Part shown: piece after piece, positions 28,251 through 37,000 of the stretch | How positions within the stretch are numbered: the first letter of the stretch is position 1 | Layout: each line of letters starts with the position of its first letter | DNA from: Streptomyces aidingensis | Lineage (GTDB): Bacteria > Actinomycetota > Actinomycetes > Streptomycetales > Streptomycetaceae | DNA length: 64,000 bases | Assembly: GCF_900112355.1 (NCBI RefSeq) | Contig: NZ_FOLM01000001.1 | Location: 603,276 to 667,275, forward strand | Direction of reading: 5' to 3' | Translations under genes and position numbers: made by a program | Notes under the pieces: generated by a model | What the model saw: the letters and a program-made list of their open reading frames with translations, nothing else | Databases searched by the model: none | What the model was told of the DNA's origin: nothing

Positions 28251-29140
28251 TGAACGAGACCCTGCACTACCTGCTCGATCTGCTCGACCTGGAGCGGATC
28301 GAGCAGGACATCTTCCGGGGCGACAGCCACGCCTCGGTCATTCCCCGGGTGTTCGGCGGGCAGGTGGCCGCCCAGGCGCTGGTGGCCGCCTGCCGGACCG
28401 TGCCCGAGGACCGGCCGCCGCATTCGCTGCACTCCTACTTCCTGCGCCCCGGCGACCCCGGCGCGCCCATCGTCTACACCGTGGACCGGATCCGCGACGG
28501 GCGCTCGTTCACCACCCGCCGGGTGGTGGCGGTCCAGCACGGCCAGCCGATCTTCCATCTCTCCGCGTCCTTCCAGGCCCATGAGGAGGGGCTGGAGCAC
28601 CAGGAGCCGATGCCGGCCGCGCCGGATCCGGAGACGCTGCCGCGGGCCGAGGAGCTGATGCCCAAGTACCGGCATCTGTTCTTCCACGAGGACGTGGCCC
28701 GGCTGGTGCTGGAGGCCCGGCGCGCGATCGATCTGCGCTATGTGGCGGAGCCGCCGTTCGCCACCAAGGGCGAGCCGCGCGAGCCGCGCTCCCAGGTGTG
28801 GTTCCGCACCAACGGGCGGGTCACCGGCGGGCACGACAACCCGGCCGTGCACATCTGCCTGGCCACCTACGTCTCGGACATGACGCTGCTGGACTCGGTG
28901 CTGATGGCGCACGGCCGCGGCGGCTGGACCACCGGCGATGTGGTCGGCGCCAGCCTGGACCACGCCATGTGGTTCCACCGTCCGCTGCGCGCCGACGAGT
29001 GGCTGCTCTACGACACCGAGTCGCCGACCTCGCAGAACGGCCGCGGCCTGGCCCGGGGCCGGATCTTCACCCGGGACGGCAAGCTGGCCGTCTCCGTCAT
29101 CCAGGAGGGAGTGGTCCGCGTTCCCCGCGGCGCGTCCTGA
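28250..29140 (+). CDS. tesB: Acyl-CoA thioesterase II
   Basis: Double hot-dog thioesterase of 296 residues that hydrolyses acyl-CoA to free acid and CoA. Sequence features: FRGDSHASVIPRVFGGQVAAQALVAA (N-terminal hot-dog), LHSYFLRPGDPGAPIVYTVDRIRDGRSFTTRRV, and C-terminal VVGASLDHAMWFHRPLRADEWLLYDTESPTSQNGRGLARGRIFTRDG with the catalytic Asp-Gln/Thr region (SLDHAMWFH, SQNGRGL). Probably leaderless at ATG 28250. It follows an acyl-CoA dehydrogenase gene. It may keep CoA free during fatty-acid or sterol breakdown. Confidence 0.93.
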   Translation: MNETLHYLLDLLDLERIEQDIFRGDSHASVIPRVFGGQVAAQALVAACRTVPEDRPPHSLHSYFLRPGDPGAPIVYTVDRIRDGRSFTTRRVVAVQHGQPIFHLSASFQAHEEGLEHQEPMPAAPDPETLPRAEELMPKYRHLFFHEDVARLVLEARRAIDLRYVAEPPFATKGEPREPRSQVWFRTNGRVTGGHDNPAVHICLATYVSDMTLLDSVLMAHGRGGWTTGDVVGASLDHAMWFHRPLRADEWLLYDTESPTSQNGRGLARGRIFTRDGKLAVSVIQEGVVRVPRGAS

Positions 29141-29177
29141 GCCCGGCGGCCCGCGGGGGCGGCCCGCGCGGGCGGTG

Positions 29178-29975
29178 TCAGGCGGTCAGGCCGGCCGCGG
29201 CGAGCAGATAGGCGGTCATCGGCTCGTAGAAGCGGGCGTTGACGACATGGTCGTCCAGCGGGACGCAGACGGCGAGGGTGCCCTCGGCCTCGGCCAGGAA
29301 CAGCGCCGGGTCGTTGGAGTCCGCGAAGCCGACCGTGGCGATGCCGCGCTGTGCCGCGCAGCCCGCCCAGCCGTGATCGGCCACCACCAGCTCCGGCAGC
29401 TCCTCGCCCTCCTGCGGCAGGGCGTCGAGGATCTCCGCCATCGGTGCGGGGGAGTGGGTGTGCCACAGGCCGGCCCCGCGCTCGTACACGGCCACCCCCG
29501 CCATCTGGGTCACCACGCCGTCGTCCGCGGTGAGCCCCAGCGGCACCCGCACCAGCTCGCAGCCGGCCGCCCGCAGCGCCGCCGCGACCTGCGCGTGCAC
29601 ATCCAGCAGCCCGCCCGGGTGGCCGGTCGCCAGCAGTACCCGCTGCCTGTCGTCGGCGGCCTTGCGCAGCATCACCGCCGCCCGGTCCAGGGCGGCCACG
29701 GTCAGCTCCGGGTCGATGGTGTCCTGGCCCGAGCGGTGCGCCGGGTCGTCGCTCACCCCGCAGCGCTCGCTCATCACGGCCAGCACGTCCTGCTCGTCCG
29801 CCCAGCGCTCGCCGAGCTCCAGGCCGAACCAGTAGTAGCGGTTCCCGTTGGCCAGTTCGCGGTAGTGCGCCAGATTGTTTTCCCGCGGTGTCGCGACATC
29901 TCCCGCGATCCGGGTCCTGACCAGGTGGTTGATGAGGTCGGTGCGATGGGGTGTGGCGCTCTCCGGATCGTCCAT
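29178..29975 (-). CDS. Phosphatase-like conserved protein
   Basis: A 265-residue cytoplasmic protein that I recall as a 'phosphatase' of streptomycetes; the assignment is by family memory. Features: TRIAGDVATPRENNLAHYRELANG, VLLATGHPGGLLDVHAQVAAAL, a conserved LWHTHSPAPMAEILDAL, and LPELVVADHGWAGCAAQRGIATVGFADSNDPALFLAEAEG. The His/Asp-rich loops suggest metal binding. ATG 29975 has CACAAT 7 nt before it on the minus strand; ATG 29984 is an alternative. Divergent from the agmatinase-family gene. Confidence 0.65.
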   Translation of the reverse strand: MDDPESATPHRTDLINHLVRTRIAGDVATPRENNLAHYRELANGNRYYWFGLELGERWADEQDVLAVMSERCGVSDDPAHRSGQDTIDPELTVAALDRAAVMLRKAADDRQRVLLATGHPGGLLDVHAQVAAALRAAGCELVRVPLGLTADDGVVTQMAGVAVYERGAGLWHTHSPAPMAEILDALPQEGEELPELVVADHGWAGCAAQRGIATVGFADSNDPALFLAEAEGTLAVCVPLDDHVVNARFYEPMTAYLLAAAGLTA

Positions 29976-30091
29976 GACGTTCATTGTGGCCCGCGGCCGG
30001 GGGCGGCACTACGCGGAGTCCAAAACGTGATCCGGGACCGTGCGGAATGGAGCGCTCCGCTTTGTCGCAGGTCACCGTTACCCTCGGCCGG

Positions 30092-31081
30092 ATGAGCACC
30101 CATCGTGAGCCCTCCGGCGCGGCGATCCCGCGCGGCCCCGTCGACTCCTCCCGCGTCCCCCGCTACGCCGGGCCGGCGACCTTTGCCCGGCTGCCCCGGC
30201 TGGACGAGGTCGGCACCGCCGATGTCGCCGTCCTCGGGGTGCCCTTCGACAGCGGGGTGTCCTACCGGCCCGGCGCCCGGTTCGGCGGCAACGCGATACG
30301 CGAGGCGTCCCGGCTGCTGCGTCCCTACAACCCGGCGCAGGACGCCGCTCCGTTCGCCCTGGCGCAGGTGGCCGACGCGGGCGATGTGGTCGCCAATCCG
30401 TTCGACATCGGCGAGGCCGTGCGGATGGTGGAGGCCGCGGCCGGGGAACTGCTGGACACCGGTACCCGGCTGATGACCCTGGGCGGTGACCACACCATCG
30501 CGCTGCCGCTGCTGCGTGCGGTGGCCCGCCGCCACGGTCCGGTGGCGCTGCTGCACTTCGACGCCCACCTGGACACCTGGGACACCTACTTCGGCGCCGG
30601 GTACACCCACGGCACCCCGTTCCGGCGCGCCGTGGAGGAGGGCATCCTGGACACCTCGGCGCTCTCCCATGTCGGCATCCGCGGTCCGCTCTACGGCCCC
30701 CGCGATCTGGACGACGACCGCAAGATGGGCTTCGGGATCATCACCGCCGCCGATGTGCTGCGCCGCGGGGTGGACGAGGTGGCGCAGCAGCTGCGGGAAC
30801 GGATAGGCGGCCGGCCGCTGTACATCTCGGTCGACATCGATGTGCTGGACCCGGCGCACGCCCCGGGCACCGGCACCCCGGAGGCCGGCGGGCTCACCTC
30901 CCGGGAGCTGCTGGAGATCCTGCGGGGGCTGGCGGACTGCCGGCTGGTCTCCGCGGATGTGGTGGAAGTCTCGCCGCCATACGATCACGCCGAGATCACC
31001 GCGGTGGCCGCCTCGCACACCGCCTACGAGCTGACCACCCTGATGTCCCGGCAGGTCGCCGGGGAGCGCGCCGCCCGCTGA
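30092..31081 (+). CDS. speB: Agmatinase/arginase-family ureohydrolase
   Basis: Mn-dependent ureohydrolase of 329 residues, probably agmatinase (agmatine to putrescine and urea) or guanidinobutyrase. Metal ligands are clear: [29 protein letters not shown] (DAHxD), and [24 protein letters not shown] (DxDxxDP). The residues that would separate agmatinase from guanidinobutyrase cannot be read by eye. TACCCT (30079-30084) is 7 nt before ATG 30092, so leaderless. No polyamine or arginine genes lie nearby. Confidence 0.85.
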   Translation: MSTHREPSGAAIPRGPVDSSRVPRYAGPATFARLPRLDEVGTADVAVLGVPFDSGVSYRPGARFGGNAIREASRLLRPYNPAQDAAPFALAQVADAGDVVANPFDIGEAVRMVEAAAGELLDTGTRLMTLGGDHTIALPLLRAVARRHGPVALLHFDAHLDTWDTYFGAGYTHGTPFRRAVEEGILDTSALSHVGIRGPLYGPRDLDDDRKMGFGIITAADVLRRGVDEVAQQLRERIGGRPLYISVDIDVLDPAHAPGTGTPEAGGLTSRELLEILRGLADCRLVSADVVEVSPPYDHAEITAVAASHTAYELTTLMSRQVAGERAAR

Positions 31082-31244
31082 GCGGCCGGGGGCGGGCAGC
31101 GGCGGGTGTCCGATATGCGGTGCCGGAAAAAAGTCCGGTCCGGAGGGTTGAGCGACCGCTTGGTTGGGTGTTTCCTTCCCCGTACCTTCCGGTCGGTCTG
31201 GGACGTGACCGCCGGAAACTTCCTGTGGGCGAGAGGGCAGCGCA

Positions 31245-32606
31245 GTGGCGGGCTGGATACGAATGGGGCTGCGACGGGGGAACCGGGTGATCAGCGTGGC
31301 GCGGGGGACACGGCGGCGCCCGGCGAGAGCGTCACGGGCCGCGGCACTGGCCGGGTCCCTCGCCGCGGCGGCCGTGCTCGGCACGGCGGCCGGCTGCGGG
31401 CCCGTGAGCGGCGACGGCAGCCCGGTCACCCTGGAGCTGATCGCCGCCGACTACGGCGAGCGCACCGCGGTGCCGATCAAGGAGTACTGGGACGATCTCA
31501 CCGAACGCTTCCACCAGGCCAATCCCGAGGTGACGGTCGAGGTCGAGCTGGTGCCCTGGGAGGAGCTGGACGCCACCCTCGCCGAGCGGGTCGAGCAGGG
31601 CCGCCCCCCGGACATCTCCCAGGCCACCTTCTACGCCGGCTATGCCACCGAGGGCCTGCTCTACCAGGCCAAGGAGATCCTGCCGCTGCCGGTGCAGTCC
31701 GATTTCGTGACCACCCTGGCGCATGCCGGGGAGGTGGACTTCCAGCAGTTCGGCATCCCGTTCATCACCAGCACCCCGCGGCTGTTCTACAACACCGCGC
31801 TGTTCGACGCGGCCGGCATCGAGGAGCCGCCCGGCTCCTGGGCGGAGCTGGCCGCGACCGCCCAGGCGCTCAAGGACTCCGGAGTCACCACGCCGTACGC
31901 GCTCCAGTTCGGGCCGGACTCCATCCACGAGGAGGCCATGGTCTGGATGCTGGCCGCGGGCGGCGGCTACACCAACCTCTCCGGCGGCTACATCCTGGAC
32001 GACGAGGACAACGTCCGGGCGCTGGAATGGCTGCGGGAGAACATGGTGGCCCCCGGCCTGACCGGCCCCGACGGAACGCTCAACCGGGGTGACGCCTACG
32101 CCGGCTTCATGACCGGCGAGGTGGGCATGCTGATGGTCCACCCGGCGCTGCTGCCCGCCCTGGAGGCCAACAAGATCCCCTACGCGCACACCGATTTCCC
32201 GGCCATGAAGGGTGGCGCGGCCGTGCCGGCCGGCCACTCCGACTGGCTGCTCGGCTTCCGGGAGCACGGCCACGCCGAGGAGATCGGCCGCTTTCTGACC
32301 TTCCTGTACGACCCGGAGAACGTGGCCCGGGCCAACGCCCAGAACGGCTCGGTGCCGGCCACCGAATCGGCCGGCCAGATGCTGCGGGCCAGCGAGGAGT
32401 TCGAGCGGCTGTGGGAGTTCATCGACCAGATGCCGGGCGCCCAGCTCCAGCCGGTCAACAAGGACAACTGGCTGCCGCTGCGGGGTGAGATCCAGCAGCG
32501 GCTGGCCGCGGTGCTCGAACCGGACACCGATGTGGCCGAGGTGATGCGCGGACTCCAGGCCACCGCCGCCGAACTGGAATCCGGCTCCGCCTCGGATACC
32601 TCCTGA
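31245..32606 (+). CDS. ABC sugar-type extracellular solute-binding lipoprotein (orphan)
   Basis: A 453-residue lipoprotein binding a sugar or oligosaccharide outside the membrane. The signal peptide has Arg-rich n-region and hydrophobic stretch ending LGTAAGC, a lipobox with Cys51. Mature features: TERFHQANPEVTVEVELVPWEELDATLAERVEQGRPPDISQ, RLFYNTALFDAAGIEEPPGSWAELAATAQALKDSG, GEVGMLMVHPALLPAL, and YDPENVARANAQNGSVPATESA, typical of family 1 binding proteins (SBP_bac_1). AGAGGG lies 7 nt before GTG 31245; ATG 31263 is an alternative. No ABC permease or ATPase gene adjoins it, so it probably works with permeases encoded elsewhere. Confidence 0.88.
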   Translation: MAGWIRMGLRRGNRVISVARGTRRRPARASRAAALAGSLAAAAVLGTAAGCGPVSGDGSPVTLELIAADYGERTAVPIKEYWDDLTERFHQANPEVTVEVELVPWEELDATLAERVEQGRPPDISQATFYAGYATEGLLYQAKEILPLPVQSDFVTTLAHAGEVDFQQFGIPFITSTPRLFYNTALFDAAGIEEPPGSWAELAATAQALKDSGVTTPYALQFGPDSIHEEAMVWMLAAGGGYTNLSGGYILDDEDNVRALEWLRENMVAPGLTGPDGTLNRGDAYAGFMTGEVGMLMVHPALLPALEANKIPYAHTDFPAMKGGAAVPAGHSDWLLGFREHGHAEEIGRFLTFLYDPENVARANAQNGSVPATESAGQMLRASEEFERLWEFIDQMPGAQLQPVNKDNWLPLRGEIQQRLAAVLEPDTDVAEVMRGLQATAAELESGSASDTS

Positions 32607-32612
32607 ACCCCG

Positions 32613-32644
32613 CCGGGCCCCGGCCCCCGGCGGCCGGGGCCCGG
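32613..32644. terminator. Bidirectional terminator binding-protein gene / erm
   Basis: Perfect 13-bp inverted repeat CCGGGCCCCGGCC (32613-32625) and GGCCGGGGCCCGG (32632-32644), loop 6 nt, between convergent genes 47 bp apart. Confidence 0.85.
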
Positions 32645-32653
32645 CCGGGACGC

Positions 32654-33568
32654 TCAGCCGTCCCGGCCCCGGTCCGGGTCCCCGTCCGGGAGGGGTGCCC
32701 GCTCGCCCGCCCCCGCCGGGTGCAGTTCCTCAAAGAGGGCGAGCCACTGCGCCGGGGTGACGTGCCCGACTGGCGTGCCCGGCGCCAGCTCCGCGGCGCG
32801 GAACGCGGCCCGTACCCGGCCCGGCGGGCGGCCCCGGGAACCCCGGGAACCCCGGGAACCCCGGGAACCCCGGGAACCCCGGGAAAGAGTGGCGCGCAGT
32901 GAGCCGCCCACCCCGGTGAATCCCTCGGCCACCAGCGCCCGGTAGGCGGGCAGCGCGGACGGCGGCAGCAGCGGGGTGCGCCGCCGCTCCAGCCGCAGCA
33001 CCGCCGAATCGGTGCGCGGCACCGGCGTGAACGCCTCCCGCCCCACCCGCGGGCCCAGCCGCCAGCGGAATTCCGGCCAGCTCTGCACGGTGCGCAGCGT
33101 CCAGCGGCCGTAGCCGCCGGTCCGGCTGCGCGCGTATTCGAGCTGGGTCAGCAGGGTGGCCGAGGTCAGCGTCCGGGCGGCCAGGCACCAGCGCACGATC
33201 TCCGAGGTGCGGGCGTAGGGGATGTTGCCCACCACGGCGAACGGCTCGGCGGGCGGCCCGGCGGTCAGGAAGTCCCGCCCGGCCACCCGGACCGCCGGAT
33301 CGGCGGCCAGCCGCCTGCTCAGCCGCCGGGCCAGGGCGGGATCGATCTCGTAGGCGATCACCCGGCCGGCGCGGCGCGCCAGCGGCCGGGTCAGCGCCCC
33401 TTCGCCCGCGCCCGGCTCGACCACCAGGTCACCGGGCCGGACGCCGGAGCAGCGCAGAATCAGCCGGACGGCGTCGCCGTCGGTCAGGAAGTTCTGGGAC
33501 AGGCGCGCACGGCGGCGCGCTTCGGGGCGTACCAAGGGAAGGTCCTCTGCGGCGAGGACGGACCGCAC
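32654..33568 (-). CDS. erm: Erm-type 23S rRNA (adenine-N6)-methyltransferase
   Basis: SAM-dependent methyltransferase of 304 residues expected to modify A2058 of 23S rRNA and give macrolide-lincosamide-streptogramin B resistance. Features: ARLSQNFLTD (family start), SAM motif LVVEPGAGEGALTRPLA, GRVIAYEIDPALARRL, and the catalytic NIPY in FAVVGNIPYARTSEIVRW. KsgA is excluded by the Erm-like N-terminus and the Arg-rich C-terminus. A 9-bp repeat encodes (Ser-Arg-Gly)n near residue 230, an unusual insertion in the C-terminal RNA-binding part. GTG 33568 is used; its Shine-Dalgarno (33579-33584) is 10 nt upstream. The leader has small ORFs and a hairpin, suggesting antibiotic-induced attenuation. 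It is divergent from a large ABC exporter. Confidence 0.88.
   Translation of the reverse strand: MRSVLAAEDLPLVRPEARRRARLSQNFLTDGDAVRLILRCSGVRPGDLVVEPGAGEGALTRPLARRAGRVIAYEIDPALARRLSRRLAADPAVRVAGRDFLTAGPPAEPFAVVGNIPYARTSEIVRWCLAARTLTSATLLTQLEYARSRTGGYGRWTLRTVQSWPEFRWRLGPRVGREAFTPVPRTDSAVLRLERRRTPLLPPSALPAYRALVAEGFTGVGGSLRATLSRGSRGSRGSRGSRGSRGRPPGRVRAAFRAAELAPGTPVGHVTPAQWLALFEELHPAGAGERAPLPDGDPDRGRDG
32832..32885. repeat. Six 9-bp tandem repeats inside erm
   Basis: Unit CCCCGGGAA six times without error. On the coding (minus) strand it is read as Ser-Arg-Gly units. Copy-number changes would keep the frame. Confidence 0.95.
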
Positions 33569-33575
33569 GGGACAT

Positions 33576-33622
33576 GGGCCCTCCGGGCGGCCCGTCCGGA
33601 TGAACGGGGCTGCCGGGGGCCC
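33576..33622 (-). promoter_or_regulatory. Hairpin sequestering the erm Shine-Dalgarno
   Basis: Plus-strand GGGCCCTCCGG (33576-33586) can pair with CCGGGGGCCC (33613-33622) as a 10-bp helix with one bulged base and a 26-nt loop. On the erm transcript this helix holds GGAGGG, the only Shine-Dalgarno before GTG 33568. It is consistent with translational attenuation of erm. Confidence 0.55.
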
Positions 33623-33687
33623 TGGTACGCGGGCAGGCGCGGGGCTTGCGGAGGCGGCGGAGCGCGCGCCGGAACGTCAGAACCGCA

Positions 33688-33840
33688 TCATGTGACGGCG
33701 GCTGTGACGGCCGCGGCGGCGGCCGGCGGCCCGTCCTGCCGGACCAGGGCCGTGCGCCGGATACGCGGGCGGAGGGTGCGAAGCGGGCTCCACACGCCGG
33801 TGCGCCACGCACCGACGGGCCCGCTCTTGATGAATCCCAT
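33688..33840 (-). CDS. Putative erm leader peptide 2 (50 aa)
   Basis: A small ORF ahead of erm with an excellent ribosome-binding site: GGGAGG at 33848-33853, 7 nt before ATG 33840. The product begins MGFIKSGPVGAWRTG and contains RPRIRR at residues 24-29. The R/K-x-R/K pattern is known to support macrolide-dependent ribosome stalling in erm leader peptides. It ends 119 nt before the erm start. It overlaps a 4-codon ORF (MMRF, 33677-33691). Role as regulator is inferred; no homologue is known to me. Confidence 0.5.
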   Translation of the reverse strand: MGFIKSGPVGAWRTGVWSPLRTLRPRIRRTALVRQDGPPAAAAAVTAAVT

Positions 33841-33864
33841 GGCGAAACCTCCCACCCCGCCACG

Positions 33865-33897
33865 TTACGGAGCGCCCGCCACCGTGCGCAACGCCAT
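33865..33897 (-). CDS. Putative erm leader peptide 1 (10 aa)
   Basis: MALRTVAGAP then TAA, with AGGAGG at 33900-33905 only 2 nt before the ATG, so the usable core may be AGGA (4 nt away). It lies 24 nt before leader ORF 2 on the erm transcript. Short leaders in tandem are known for some erm genes. Evidence is only position and the ribosome-binding site. Confidence 0.35.
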   Translation of the reverse strand: MALRTVAGAP

Positions 33898-34022
33898 GAC
33901 CTCCTGATCAGAAGCGGTCGCGGACCGGCGGGTCCATGATCGGAAGGCGGAATGAAAGCGCCGGTGATCGTGTTGGCCTGTCCGGCGGGAAGACGGGGCC
34001 GAGCCGACCGGAGGAGCGGGGA

Positions 34023-37000
34023 GTGACGGACAGCGGCAGCGGACGGGAGACCGCGGACGGCAGGAGAAAGCAGCGCGGCGGCGGTGCGGAGAGCGAACCG
34101 GGCTGGATCCGCCGGCTGACCGCCTACTGCCGGGTCTACCGCCGCAATCTGCTGATCTCGCTGGGCTCCGCCCTGGCCGGCATGGGCGTGATGGCCCTGA
34201 TGCCGCTGATCACCAAGGTGATCATCGACGAGGTGATCGTCGGCGGCGAGTCCGGCCTCGGAGGGTGGATCACCCTGCTGATCGCCGCCGCCGTCGTCGT
34301 CTATCTGCTCACCTATCTGCGCCGCTACTACGGCGGCCGGCTCGGCCTGGACGTGCAGCACGATCTGCGCACCGAGATGTACCGGACGCTGGTCCGGCTG
34401 GACGGCCGCCGCCAGGACGAGCTCTCCACCGGCCAGGTCGTCGGCCGCTCCACCAGCGACCTCCAGCTCGTCCAGGGCCTGCTCTTCATGATGCCGATGA
34501 CCATCGGCAACTTCATGCTGTTCGCCGTCTCGCTGGTGGTGATGCTGGCGCTCTCCCCGCTGCTCACCCTGGTCGCGCTGGCCGTCGGCCCGGCCCTGTG
34601 GTTCATCGCCCGGCGCAGCCGGGTCCGGCTCTTCCCCGCCACCTGGTACGCCCAGGGCCAGGCCGGCGCCGTGGCCGGGGTGGTGGACGGCGCCATCACC
34701 GGCGTCCGGGTGGTCAAGGGCTTCGGCCAGGAGGAGCAGGAGACGGGCAAGCTGCGGTCCGCCTCCCGCGCCCTGTTCGCCGCCCGGATGCGGACGGTGC
34801 GGCTGAACGCCCGCTACACCCCCGCGCTCCAGGCCGTGCCCGCGCTGGGGCAGGTCGGCATGCTGGCGCTGGGCGGCTGGATGGCCGCCCGGGGCCAGAT
34901 CACCCTGGGCACCTTCGTCGCCTTCTCCACCTATCTGGCGATGCTGGTCGGCCCGGTGCGGATGCTGACCGTCATCCTCACCATGGGGCAGCAGGCGCGG
35001 GCCGGTGTGGAGCGGGTGCTGGAGCTGATCGACACCCGCCCGGAGATCACCGAGCGCCCGGACGCCCATGCCCTGCCCGCCGACGCCCGGGCCGATCTCG
35101 AACTCGACAAGGTCACCTTCGCCTACCGCGACCGGACCGTGCTGCGCGAGGTGTCGCTGCGGGTGCCGCCCGGCGAGACCCTGGCCGTGGTCGGCACCTC
35201 GGGCAGCGGCAAGACCACCCTGGCGCAGCTGCTGCCCCGGTTCTACGACCCGGATTCCGGTGCCGTCCGGATCGGCGGCCACGACCTGCGGGATCTCACC
35301 TCCTCCTCGCTCCGGGCGGCCATCGGGCTGGTTCCGGAGAACGCCTTCCTGTTCTCCGACACCATCCGCGCCAATCTGGCCTACGGCGCCCCGGACGCCA
35401 CCGAGGAGCAGATCCGGGCCGCCGCGCGCGCTGCCCAGGCCGAGGGCTTCATCCAGGCCCTGCCGGACGGCTACGACACCGTCATCGGCGAGCAGGGGCT
35501 CACCCTCTCCGGCGGGCAGCGGCAGCGCATGGCGCTGGCCCGGGCCATCGTCACCAACCCGCGGCTGCTGGTGCTGGACGACGCCACCTCGGCGGTGGAC
35601 GCCCGGGTGGAGCACGAGATCCACGAGGCGCTGCGCGGAGTGATGGCCGGCCGCACCACGGTCCTGATCGCCCACCGCCGCTCCACTCTGCTGCTGGCCG
35701 ACCGGATCGCCGTGCTGGACGGCGGCCGGCTGGTCGACATCGGCACCGACACCGAGCTCCAGGAGCGCTGCGAGCTCTACCGGCGGCTGCTGGCCGATCC
35801 GGCGGAGATGAGCGGGACCGAGCACGACCCGGCCGGCCGTGCGGTGTCCGCAGCCGCCGCGACGGCCGGCGGCGACGCCACGACGGCCGGCGGCGACGGC
35901 GACGGCCGCCTCGCGCCGGCCGACGGGAACGGGGGCATCACCCCCTCCCTCTGGCCCGGCCGGGACACCACCGGTGCCGCCACCGGCGCCGCCGCGTCCC
36001 CCTCCGCCGACGGCGCCGGCCCGGCCGCCTCCGCCTCCGCCGCCGCGCCCGGCCCGCCCGGCTTCGCCGCCGCCATGGCCTCGGCCGCCGCGACCGACGA
36101 GCTGCTCGCCCAGGTCGCCGCCCTGCCCCCGGCCGACGACACCCCGGAGGTGGACGAGCGGCGGGCCGCCCGCGCCGAGGAGTCCTACGGCCTGCGCCGC
36201 CTGCTGCGCGGCCTCGGCGTCCCGCTCCTCTTCGCCCTGCTGCTGGTCGCCGGCGACGCGGTGTTCTCCCTGCTGCTTCCCGTGCTGATCCGGCACGGCA
36301 TCGACGAGGGCGTCACCCAGGCCGCGCTGGGCGCCGTATGGGCGGCCTCGGGGCTGGCCCTGCTGGTCGTCCTCGCCCAGTGGGCGGCCCAGTTCGGCTC
36401 CATCCGCGCGGTCGGCCGCACCGGCGAACGCGCCCTGTACGCCCTGCGCGTCAAGATCTTCGCCCATCTCCAGCGGCTCGGCCTGGACTACTACGAGCGC
36501 GAGCTGACCGGCCGGATCATGACCCGGATGACCACCGATGTGGACGCGCTGACCACCTTTCTCCAGACCGGCCTGGTCCAGGCCCTGGTCGCCGTCCTCA
36601 CCTTCTTCGGCATCCTGGTCGTCCTGGTCGCCATCGACGGTGCCCTCGCCCTGATCGTGCTGGCCACCCTCGTCCCGCTCGCGGCCGGCACCGTCTTCTT
36701 CCGCCGGGCCAGCGTCCGCGCCTACGAACTGGCCCGCGAGCGGGTCAGCGGGGTCAACGCCGATCTCCAGGAGTCCGTCGCCGGGCTGCGGGTCCTCCAG
36801 GTCTTCCGCCGGGAGGACGCCTCCTGCCGCCGCTACCGCGAGGGCTCCGACGGCTACCGCCGGGCCCGGGTGCGCGGCCAGTGGCTGATCTCCGTCTACT
36901 TCCCGTTCGTGCAGCTCCTGGCGACCCTGGCCACCGCGGGCGTGCTGGTCGCCGGCGCCGGGCGGATCGAGAACGGCACCCTCACCGCGGGCGCGCTGGT

